A stretch of DNA of 64,000 nt, from contig JAFXHH010000002.1 in NCBI GenBank assembly GCA_017536475.1, forward strand, positions 1 through 64,000. Reading direction: 5' to 3'. Of this stretch, positions 8,410-14,774 are shown piece by piece (the first letter of the stretch is position 1; the number at the start of each line of letters is the position of its first letter). The notes beneath the pieces were generated by a model, which had not been told where the DNA came from, made no database searches, and saw only the letters and a program-made list of their open reading frames with translations. Source of the DNA: Clostridia bacterium (GTDB lineage: Bacteria; Bacillota; Clostridia; Oscillospirales; CAG-272). Made by a program: the position numbers and the translations under genes.

Positions 8410-8436
8410 AATAATCCTCCTTAAAAACCCAAGCCC

Positions 8437-8799
8437 TTAAAACGCAAGGGTCGTGTAATACGCGAGATTGACCTGACGGTTGTCAAGACGGCCGTACTGC
8501 ACTACGATCTCGGTGGAGCTTTCGAGCTTCATCGCGTACTGAGTCTCCTTCTCAACAACGTATCCGCACATATCGTCGACGTTGTTCATACGGAAGCACT
8601 TGACTCTCTGGGGCTCAACAACCCACTCAATGTCGGTATAAGGCTCTTTGTCCACAAAGAACAGCTTTACCTTGATGTGCGAGGTCTTGTCGGTGTCGTT
8701 AACAACGATCACGCTCTCGTGGCCCTTAAGCTCGCCCTCACCCTCGGGAGGAAGCTCGCAATCGGGGATGATCCAATTTTTCTTTCCGCAGACTTCCAT
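8437..8799 (-). CDS. Sensory-rhodopsin-transducer (ASRT) family protein
   Basis: A 120-residue all-beta protein matching the Anabaena sensory rhodopsin transducer family along its length. Shared features are the start GKKNWIIPDCELPP, the central HESVIVVND, VKLFFVDKEP, and the ending IVVQYGRLDNRQVNLAYYTT, which parallels VVQHTRLDSRQ in the cyanobacterial protein. In cyanobacteria ASRT binds a light sensor and may bind DNA. No rhodopsin is encoded here, so the role must be metabolic or regulatory. It sits 1 base after the M24 gene and before the amidohydrolase, a strong sign of functional linkage. Confidence 0.85.
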   Translation of the reverse strand: MEVCGKKNWIIPDCELPPEGEGELKGHESVIVVNDTDKTSHIKVKLFFVDKEPYTDIEWVVEPQRVKCFRMNNVDDMCGYVVEKETQYAMKLESSTEIVVQYGRLDNRQVNLAYYTTLAF

Positions 8800-8800
8800 A

Positions 8801-9973
8801 TCAGAACTCCAATTCTATAATGCCCTTCTTGAGGTAATCGGTATAGCTCTCGATGCCGTCCTTCTTGATGGCAACGCCCTTTTCCCAACGGCAACCGAAG
8901 GTAGGTCCGGAGATAAAGGTATCGATCTGGAAGGTCATATTCTCCTCGAGCAGATAGTCGGTGCTGGTCTCCATCCAGGGGGCCTCAACCTCGATCATAC
9001 CTGTTCCGTGGCAAGGACCGTAAACGTAGTTCTTCTCATATCCCGCATCCTTGTACTTCTGAAGGAATGCCTTTGCAACGTCACTCGCCATAACGCCGGC
9101 CTTGAGATTTTCGCCGGTCCACTCGTGCATCTGACGGCAGAACTCAACAAGCTCACGGCGCTCGCCCTCAAGCTTGCCCATAATAACGGGAAGTCCGATA
9201 CTGGGAGAATAGCCGTCTATCTTCGCGGAGAGGTTGAGCTGGACGATATCGCCCTTCTTGATCTCTCTGTAACGCGAACGGCTGATAGCGTGACGAGTGC
9301 TCTCCTCACTGAATACGTACATAGGAAGACCCTCGTACTCTGCGCCGTTTTCATAAATAACTCTCTGAGCAACGCCAACCATCTGAAGCTCGGTAACACC
9401 GGGCTTGAGGGATCTGATAACCTCGTCAGTAGCAAGCTCGATAATGCGGAAGCCCTCGCGGATACAAGCAAGCTCGTTAGCGCTCTTTATCTGACGGAGA
9501 GATACCATAATATCGTTGCACTTCACTATCTCAGCCTTGGGATAAGCGTCCTTAAGTCCCTCGTAAATGGGGAGAGTGCACTCAACGTAGCTTCCAAGAC
9601 CGATCTTGATATGCTCACCGGTAACGCCGATAGCCTTGAACACATCGTTAAAGGTGCTTGCCTGAAGCTCGGGATAGGAGGGGTCTGCGGACTCACGGAA
9701 TTCGCGAAGAACGAATACCTTGTCGATCTTACCGAAGTCCTTTCCGAAAACTGCGGACTCGGGACCAACGAGAAGCGCCGCGTCACCGCTTGCACTGATA
9801 GCAACGCCCGCTCTTTCAAAGAGAGGCCAGAAGCCCGAGAAATATCTTGCGTTAGCGTAGTCACTCTCGGTGGAAGCTACGATCATAACGTCAAGTCCGC
9901 GATCGCGGAGCATCTTGGCTGCCTTCTGGATTCTTTCCTTATATTCCCAATCGGGTATGCATACTCTGTTCAT
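8801..9973 (-). CDS. M24 family protein, creatinase-like, metal ligands incomplete
   Basis: A 390-residue pita-bread-fold protein: N-terminal creatinase_N domain (about 1-150) and C-terminal M24 domain (about 160-390). The catalytic His (PCHGTGM) and the last Glu (RWEKGVAI) are present. The first two metal aspartates expected in the D...GYxSDxTR region are absent (LNLSAKIDGYSPSIG), and the fourth ligand region reads FQIDTF. That pattern fits the metal-free creatinase side of the family better than an Xaa-Pro peptidase. It is the first gene of the operon. ATG 9973 follows AAAGGAGAATAACC. The divergent AraC gene is the likely regulator. Confidence 0.78.
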   Translation of the reverse strand: MNRVCIPDWEYKERIQKAAKMLRDRGLDVMIVASTESDYANARYFSGFWPLFERAGVAISASGDAALLVGPESAVFGKDFGKIDKVFVLREFRESADPSYPELQASTFNDVFKAIGVTGEHIKIGLGSYVECTLPIYEGLKDAYPKAEIVKCNDIMVSLRQIKSANELACIREGFRIIELATDEVIRSLKPGVTELQMVGVAQRVIYENGAEYEGLPMYVFSEESTRHAISRSRYREIKKGDIVQLNLSAKIDGYSPSIGLPVIMGKLEGERRELVEFCRQMHEWTGENLKAGVMASDVAKAFLQKYKDAGYEKNYVYGPCHGTGMIEVEAPWMETSTDYLLEENMTFQIDTFISGPTFGCRWEKGVAIKKDGIESYTDYLKKGIIELEF

Positions 9974-10100
9974 GGTTATTCTCCTTTTTTATAAAATTAT
10001 TTTCATTTTCATTATACATTTTTTCGCACCTTTTGTATTTGCATTATCTTCAATATATTTTGAACTTTCGTAAATTTTTTTACTAAATTAGATAATGCTA

Positions 10101-10128
10101 TTGACAAAACCGCGACATCTGCTATAAT
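10101..10128 (+). promoter_or_regulatory. Promoter giving a leaderless AraC transcript
   Basis: TTGACA 10101-10106, 16-base spacer, TATAAT 10123-10128. The AraC ATG is at 10135, so the predicted start point falls on or within a base of the start codon. Confidence 0.75.
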
Positions 10129-10134
10129 AAAAAT

Positions 10135-11004
10135 ATGGAATATATCATAAAAAGACTTCAAACGAACCTTAACATAACGGGCATCGTGAACATTCACTTT
10201 TTCGAATTTGACAAGAACTTTACAACGGCTGACGAAAGGCATCCGTTCTACGAGCTGGTTTTTGTCAACACGGGAAAGCTGCAGATCATCTCCGAGAGCT
10301 ACACGGGAAAGCTGTCGAAGGATCAGCTCATCATTCACCGCCCCAATGACTCTCACTCGCTCCGTTGCAGCGACGAGACCAACCCAACCGTCATCATAAT
10401 CGGCTTCGAATGCGACACAAATGCGCTCGAGGTCCTGGCAAATACACCGATAACGCTTAACGAATCGGCTATCAAAAAGCTTGCCGAGATTGTAAAGGAG
10501 GCGCGCAACGTGTTTGCCCCTCCCTTCAACATCCCGACGCACAATATGAAAAAAAAGAAAAAGCAGAGCTACGGAGCCGAGCAGATGCTCAAAATACTGC
10601 TTGAGTATTTTCTTCTTAAGCTGGTCCGCGAGTATTATTACAACGAAAATATCGAAGAAAACCTAAGACCGCCACTCAGTCAAAGCGAGCTGGTGGAATA
10701 CGTAGATCTCAACTACCGCGAAAGGATCACGATAGAGGAGCTGGCGTTTTTGTTCAAGACCAACCGTTCAACGCTCTGTAAGGAGTTCAAGGCGGCAACC
10801 GGCAAAACGCTTGTCGAATATATCAACGAAAAGAAGATCGGCAAGGCGAAGAAAATGATCGCCGAGTCAAACGACAGCTTCACAAAAATCGCCGAGGATC
10901 TGCACTTTGATAGCATCCACTACTTTACCCGCCTTTTCAAAAAGCTCTCGGGAATGACCCCGACAGAATACCGCGCCGAGCACAAAAAACAGGCGCAACC
11001 CTAA
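10135..11004 (+). CDS. AraC-family transcriptional regulator
   Basis: A 289-residue regulator. The N-terminal half is a cupin-like sensing domain (motif HPFYELVFVNTGKLQII). The C-terminal 100 residues form two helix-turn-helix motifs (ITIEELAFLFKTNRSTLCKEF and FTKIAEDLHFDSIHYFTRLFK), ending in SGMTPTEYR. It is transcribed divergently from the M24/ASRT/amidohydrolase operon and is its likely controller, with an unknown small-molecule effector. A run of eight Lys around residues 139-146 lies in the linker. The start is ATG 10135; there is no ribosome site because the message appears leaderless. Confidence 0.85.
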   Translation: MEYIIKRLQTNLNITGIVNIHFFEFDKNFTTADERHPFYELVFVNTGKLQIISESYTGKLSKDQLIIHRPNDSHSLRCSDETNPTVIIIGFECDTNALEVLANTPITLNESAIKKLAEIVKEARNVFAPPFNIPTHNMKKKKKQSYGAEQMLKILLEYFLLKLVREYYYNENIEENLRPPLSQSELVEYVDLNYRERITIEELAFLFKTNRSTLCKEFKAATGKTLVEYINEKKIGKAKKMIAESNDSFTKIAEDLHFDSIHYFTRLFKKLSGMTPTEYRAEHKKQAQP

Positions 11005-11038
11005 TAAAAAACCACGGCCGTCACGGTCGTGGTTTTTG
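11005..11038. terminator. Bidirectional terminator
   Basis: AAAAACCACGGCCG / CGGTCGTGGTTTTT forms a long near-perfect stem flanked by A- and T-runs. It lies between the AraC gene and the convergent LRR lipoprotein gene. Confidence 0.85.
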
Positions 11039-11046
11039 TTTGAGTT

Positions 11047-12465
11047 TTATTTTTCTGTATTAACTTCAGGCTTTGCAACCAAAGCAGAGTTTCCGTCCGC
11101 GACCTCAATTCCGTCGCAATCAACGGGAGTAAGCGAATCACAGCCCTTGAAGGCATCCTTGCCGACAACCTTTACGTTGTTCAATTCGACCGAAGCGAGC
11201 GACTCGCAAAGCGCAAAGGTTGAGCTTCCGATCTCTCTCACCTTGTCGGGCATCGCGACCGACTTAAGCGACCTGCATCCGTAAAACGCCTGCATACCGA
11301 TACTCTCAACACCTGCTCCGAAATCAACAGCCTCAAGATTGTCACATCCGAAAAACGCGTCGTCACCGATCATAGTAAGCGACTCGGGCATATCGATCGA
11401 CTTCAGCGAGCGACAGCCGTAAAAAGCTCGTACGCCAACGCTCTCTATTCCCTCTCCAAGCGCAAATTTCGCAATATAAGCGCAGCTTGCAAACGCTCTG
11501 TCGGGGATCTCGTCACAATCTACCAAGGATAGCTCGCGCAGACTCACGGGAACAAAATCATCGTTGTAATCAGCGCTCTCCGCACCGAAAATATAGCCAA
11601 GGAATCGGTTGCTCTCGGCACTTTCTCCAACGACCGACAAGGTCAGCGAGTATAGCGACTTGCCACCGTAAAGCGCGCCGAATCCAATTCTCTCCGCACC
11701 CACAAGCGAGAGCGAAAAGAGCGACGAACAATATCCGAACGCATAATTCCCGACCTCTGCGACCGAGCCGCCAAGATCGGCATAAACGAGGCCGAAGCAC
11801 TCGTAAAAAGCAAATTTTCCAATAGATCTAACGGTGTTCGGGAGCACGACCGCACAAAGCGACTTGCAGCTTGCAAAAGCATTCTCCGCAACAGACTCCG
11901 CCGCGCCTACTATAACGACCTCAAGCGTTGCAGGCACCTTGACCGCGTGGTATTCGTAGCTGTCAGCCCCGAAAATATAGCCGAAATGACTATTCTCCCC
12001 ACCGTCGCCAATGAAAGGAACGCGAAGCGTGACCAACGCCGATGCGCCTGCAAAAGCACCCTTTTCTATTGATCTGACGCTGTCGGGCACGTAGACCGCG
12101 CGAACGGTAGCGTTGGCAAAAGCAGCCTCTCCGAGAGCAACCACGGCAGCACCGCCGATCTCCTCGGGAATAACAACAATGCTCTCCTCGCCGATATACG
12201 AGGTTATCTTGACCTCATTTTCTCCAACCGACTCGATCTCAAAGCAGGCCGCGTCGGTGACCTCGTTGAGACCAAACGCAGAGCCGACCTTGTCCTTATA
12301 TTCCTCGTGCTTTAAAGCAATATTCGCCACCTGCTCGCTCATGCCGTCGGCGGCGGTAAATTCCTCCTTGCCCTCCCATTCGCTCTCCTCAACGGGCGCC
12401 TGAATACAACCGACGCACGCGAAAGCAAGACAAATAGCCAGGCAAATCATTAAAAATTTCTTCAT
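11047..12465 (-). CDS. BspA-type leucine-rich-repeat lipoprotein
   Basis: A 472-residue exported protein. It has a basic-hydrophobic signal (MKKFLMICLAICLAFACVGC) with Cys candidates for lipidation; the -3 residue is atypical, so the exact lipidated Cys is uncertain. The body carries about ten LRR_5 units of the form AFxxCxSLxxVxLPxxVxxIGxxAF. Such surface repeats usually bind host or bacterial ligands. It is last in a five-gene operon and starts 1 base after the small membrane protein. ATG 12465 is chosen, with weak TTAAGATG context; an upstream frame to 12558 overlaps the previous gene and lacks a signal. Confidence 0.85.
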   Translation of the reverse strand: MKKFLMICLAICLAFACVGCIQAPVEESEWEGKEEFTAADGMSEQVANIALKHEEYKDKVGSAFGLNEVTDAACFEIESVGENEVKITSYIGEESIVVIPEEIGGAAVVALGEAAFANATVRAVYVPDSVRSIEKGAFAGASALVTLRVPFIGDGGENSHFGYIFGADSYEYHAVKVPATLEVVIVGAAESVAENAFASCKSLCAVVLPNTVRSIGKFAFYECFGLVYADLGGSVAEVGNYAFGYCSSLFSLSLVGAERIGFGALYGGKSLYSLTLSVVGESAESNRFLGYIFGAESADYNDDFVPVSLRELSLVDCDEIPDRAFASCAYIAKFALGEGIESVGVRAFYGCRSLKSIDMPESLTMIGDDAFFGCDNLEAVDFGAGVESIGMQAFYGCRSLKSVAMPDKVREIGSSTFALCESLASVELNNVKVVGKDAFKGCDSLTPVDCDGIEVADGNSALVAKPEVNTEK

Positions 12466-12466
12466 C

Positions 12467-12988
12467 TTAATTTCCCACACGCTTTTTCTCGTCACCGTTC
12501 TCCTGGAGCTCCTTCTCCTCGCTTCCGACGCGAACCGAGTGATAAGCAATAAGCACACAAAAAGGAATTATCTGTGCAAAGAACCACTCCGCACCGATAT
12601 CCCAAAGCGTCTCTACCTCCTCGACCTCCTCTGCCGACACCTCTCCCTTTTTGAGAAGAACGTATCCGAGCATAGCCGTGTAAGTGAACGCCGCGACCAC
12701 ACAAGCAATAAAGACCTGCTCCTTGCGGCTGTGCACGAGCTCGTATTTTTCCCTGTTCGAATAAAACACCGCAATGACTAACGCGACCAGCGGAACGGGA
12801 AAAATTGCGGCTGCGTGATCAAGGAGCCATTTAAGATTTGTGTATTTTCCCTCGTCGGTCAGCTTTTGAACGAATTCGGGTATCCTTTCGCAATATAAAT
12901 AGAATGATATAACGAGCAGAACGCACGCCACCACGATACACATCACTATCTGAAACGTATCGTGCTTTATCTTTTTGTTTTCCGACAT
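12467..12988 (-). CDS. Small polytopic membrane protein, unknown
   Basis: A 173-residue protein with a short charged N terminus and hydrophobic helices at about residues 15-35, 58-77, 93-112 and 132-150, then a very charged C-terminal tail (SEEKELQENGDEKKRV). No family recognised. ATG 12988 follows AAAGGATTTTAAA. It sits between the DUF6472-like gene and the LRR lipoprotein, with which it may be co-expressed at the envelope. Confidence 0.65.
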   Translation of the reverse strand: MSENKKIKHDTFQIVMCIVVACVLLVISFYLYCERIPEFVQKLTDEGKYTNLKWLLDHAAAIFPVPLVALVIAVFYSNREKYELVHSRKEQVFIACVVAAFTYTAMLGYVLLKKGEVSAEEVEEVETLWDIGAEWFFAQIIPFCVLIAYHSVRVGSEEKELQENGDEKKRVGN

Positions 12989-13008
12989 TTTAAAATCCTT
13001 TGCCTTTA

Positions 13009-13215
13009 TCAATTTTGTTTCTGTACGCTCTTATACTCATCATAAAAGCGATAATAGGGACATCGTCCCGTGTTTCTGCCGAGAAAATCTATCATTTCGT
13101 CCTCGTCAAGCGAGATAGAGCAGATATATTCGTCCCATTCCTCGTCGTAGTCGTAAAACTCGCAGGTCTCGCAAGTTCCGACCGCGCGTTTTTTGTTATC
13201 TGAAGCATTGTTCAT
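13009..13215 (-). CDS. Small Cys-rich protein, DUF6472-like
   Basis: A 68-residue acidic protein with four Cys (15, 18, 32, 52) in the arrangement CxxC...C...CPYY, suggesting one Zn or Fe-S site. The order CETCEFYDYDEEW, LDEDEMIDFL and CPYYRFYDEY matches my recollection of the DUF6472 family, found mainly in Clostridia and of unknown function. Its ATG overlaps the cytidine deaminase stop (ATGA), so translation is coupled. Confidence 0.75.
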   Translation of the reverse strand: MNNASDNKKRAVGTCETCEFYDYDEEWDEYICSISLDEDEMIDFLGRNTGRCPYYRFYDEYKSVQKQN

Positions 13216-13625
13216 CAGTCGTCACCCTTTAACACGAACGTATCGGGCAAAAGCTCTCCAAGTGTTCTCATAACGGGCTTTTCTCCGTCAAAAAGAACGA
13301 TCTTGAAGTCCGCGCCGCAAAATTCGGACATAAATTGTCGGCAAATTCCGCAGGGAGCACATATCTCCCCGATCTCGTCGCCATGTGGCGCTCCCACGAT
13401 AGCAACCGCCTCAAAATCGCGCTTACCCATACTGATCGCGGCTAAAAACGCAGATCTTTCAGCGCAAATAGTTCCGCCAAACGAGGCGTTTTCCACGTTT
13501 GCTCCGCGAACGATCTGACCGTCCGAGCAAAGCAGCGCCGCACCCACCGCGAAATGCGAATAGGGCGAATGAGAACATTTTCTCGCCTCTAGGGCCTCAC
13601 GTATCAATTCTCTTTCGTTTATCAT
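13215..13625 (-). CDS. cdd: Cytidine deaminase
   Basis: A 136-residue enzyme of pyrimidine salvage converting cytidine or deoxycytidine to uridine or deoxyuridine. The zinc site is complete: CAERSAF supplies one Cys and the catalytic Glu, and PCGICRQ supplies the other two Cys. Length is that of the homotetrameric class. It lies 41 bases after the HD-domain gene and overlaps the DUF6472-like gene. Confidence 0.93.
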   Translation of the reverse strand: MINERELIREALEARKCSHSPYSHFAVGAALLCSDGQIVRGANVENASFGGTICAERSAFLAAISMGKRDFEAVAIVGAPHGDEIGEICAPCGICRQFMSEFCGADFKIVLFDGEKPVMRTLGELLPDTFVLKGDD

Positions 13626-13666
13626 ATTTTACAAGCCTCGGCACATCGCCGAGAATCCTCCAAGCC

Positions 13667-14254
13667 TTATTTGTTCGAGCCCTCGATGAAGTAAGCTGCC
13701 TCAGTGTCGGCACAGTTGAGGAAAAACGCCAAGGGGAACATCTCAAGCGCCTTTCCGACGTTTCCGGGGTCCTCGTTGCCCGAGAATCCCATGTGATAGC
13801 GGATCGCAAACGCCTCGTCGCGAGTCAGTCTCATATATCCCGATGCGATATATACCGACTTTTCTCCGTGGCCGTAGGGCAGATTGTCCTCTATGGTGTA
13901 GTAAGGCACAGATTCCCACTTGCCCTCGGGGTTTTTGACGTTTCTGAAGCTGACCTTGTAAAAATTCACCTTGCAGATATCGTGAAGCAGAGCCGCGATA
14001 GCAATGCTCTCCTCGTTGTACTCTATGCCGTAAGCTTCCTTGATCCTCGGACGCGAGAGAATATCGCAAAGGCAGTCGTAGACGTTGAGCGTGTGCTCAA
14101 CCAATCCGCCCTCGTAATTTCCGTGAAAGCGCGTCGATGCGGGCGCGGTAAAAAAGTCACTGCCCTCGGAGCAAAGATATTCAAGCAGTCGGTCTGCACC
14201 GTCTCTTTTGATCTTTTCCTTATAGATTGAAATAAATCTTTCTCTGTTTGTCAT
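13667..14254 (-). CDS. HD-domain phosphohydrolase
   Basis: A 195-residue HD-superfamily enzyme. The metal-binding residues are in LVEHTLNVYD (His) and AALLHDICK (His-Asp), with a later His in SGYMRLTRDEAFAIRYHMG. This is a nucleotidase- or YhaM-like arrangement without an N-terminal OB domain; the substrate is not known. ATG 14254 follows AAAGGGGCAG. First gene of the operon leading to cdd and the LRR lipoprotein, driven by the promoter at 14296-14324. Confidence 0.78.
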   Translation of the reverse strand: MTNRERFISIYKEKIKRDGADRLLEYLCSEGSDFFTAPASTRFHGNYEGGLVEHTLNVYDCLCDILSRPRIKEAYGIEYNEESIAIAALLHDICKVNFYKVSFRNVKNPEGKWESVPYYTIEDNLPYGHGEKSVYIASGYMRLTRDEAFAIRYHMGFSGNEDPGNVGKALEMFPLAFFLNCADTEAAYFIEGSNK

Positions 14255-14295
14255 ATTCTGCCCCTTTCGCGTAAGCATAAAACTCTACATTTTAT

Positions 14296-14324
14296 ATTTT
14301 AACAAAATAACGGAGATTTGTCAA
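14296..14324 (-). promoter_or_regulatory. Promoter of the HD/cdd operon
   Basis: On the minus strand: TTGACA (14324-14319), 17-base spacer, TAAAAT (14301-14296), 42 bases before the HD gene start. Confidence 0.75.
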
Positions 14325-14335
14325 GTCCGCAACAC

Positions 14336-14365
14336 AAAAAACCGAGGCAATGCCTCGGTTTTTAT
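14336..14365 (-). terminator. Terminator of the small TM2-like gene
   Basis: An AAAAACCGAGGCA / TGCCTCGGTTTTT stem-loop with flanking A/T runs, just downstream of the 99-residue membrane protein gene. Confidence 0.8.
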
Positions 14366-14380
14366 CATATCATTAAAAAA

Positions 14381-14680
14381 TTATTCTGCGCTTTCCTCGG
14401 TCTTTTCAGCCTCAGGTGCAGCGGGAGCAACGGTCTTGCCGCAAGGAACGCCCATAAACATCTCGTCCTTCTTAGCAGCGAACTCTTCGTCGGACATGCA
14501 GAGGATCTTGATACCCATAATGATACCCATGATCTCGTTGATAAAACCGATAATTCCGCAGGTAACAACACCGAGAACGATACGCCAAACGCCCGTCTTA
14601 ACCTTTCCTGCCATAAAGCAAGGAACGCCGATCGAGTTGAAAATGATAGTCATAACGCCAAATAAAATTCTGTTTTCCAT
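14381..14680 (-). CDS. Small TM2-like membrane protein
   Basis: A 99-residue protein with two hydrophobic helices (about 5-23 and 32-60) and a polar Glu/Ala/Pro-rich tail. The spacing of the helices and the loop resembles the TM2 domain. Function unknown. Good ribosome site (AAAGGAGGTTTTTCG). Monocistronic. Confidence 0.65.
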   Translation of the reverse strand: MENRILFGVMTIIFNSIGVPCFMAGKVKTGVWRIVLGVVTCGIIGFINEIMGIIMGIKILCMSDEEFAAKKDEMFMGVPCGKTVAPAAPEAEKTEESAE

Positions 14681-14774
14681 ACGAAAAACCTCCTTTTTGA
14701 TGATAGATCAATTATACCATTCAAATATCAAATTGTCAATAACATTCGACAAAAACCTTAATTTTTTGCCAAGA

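Noticed and set aside
7675..9973. A complete creatinine-to-sarcosine pathway
   Set aside because: Both enzyme families are broad, the creatininase NGHGGN motif is altered, and no sarcosine or urea genes are near. Kept only as a hypothesis.
8648..9994. Long plus-strand open frame (448 codons) over the M24/ASRT genes
   Set aside because: It is antisense to two genes with clear families; its translation has no domain, and no suitable ribosome site was seen.
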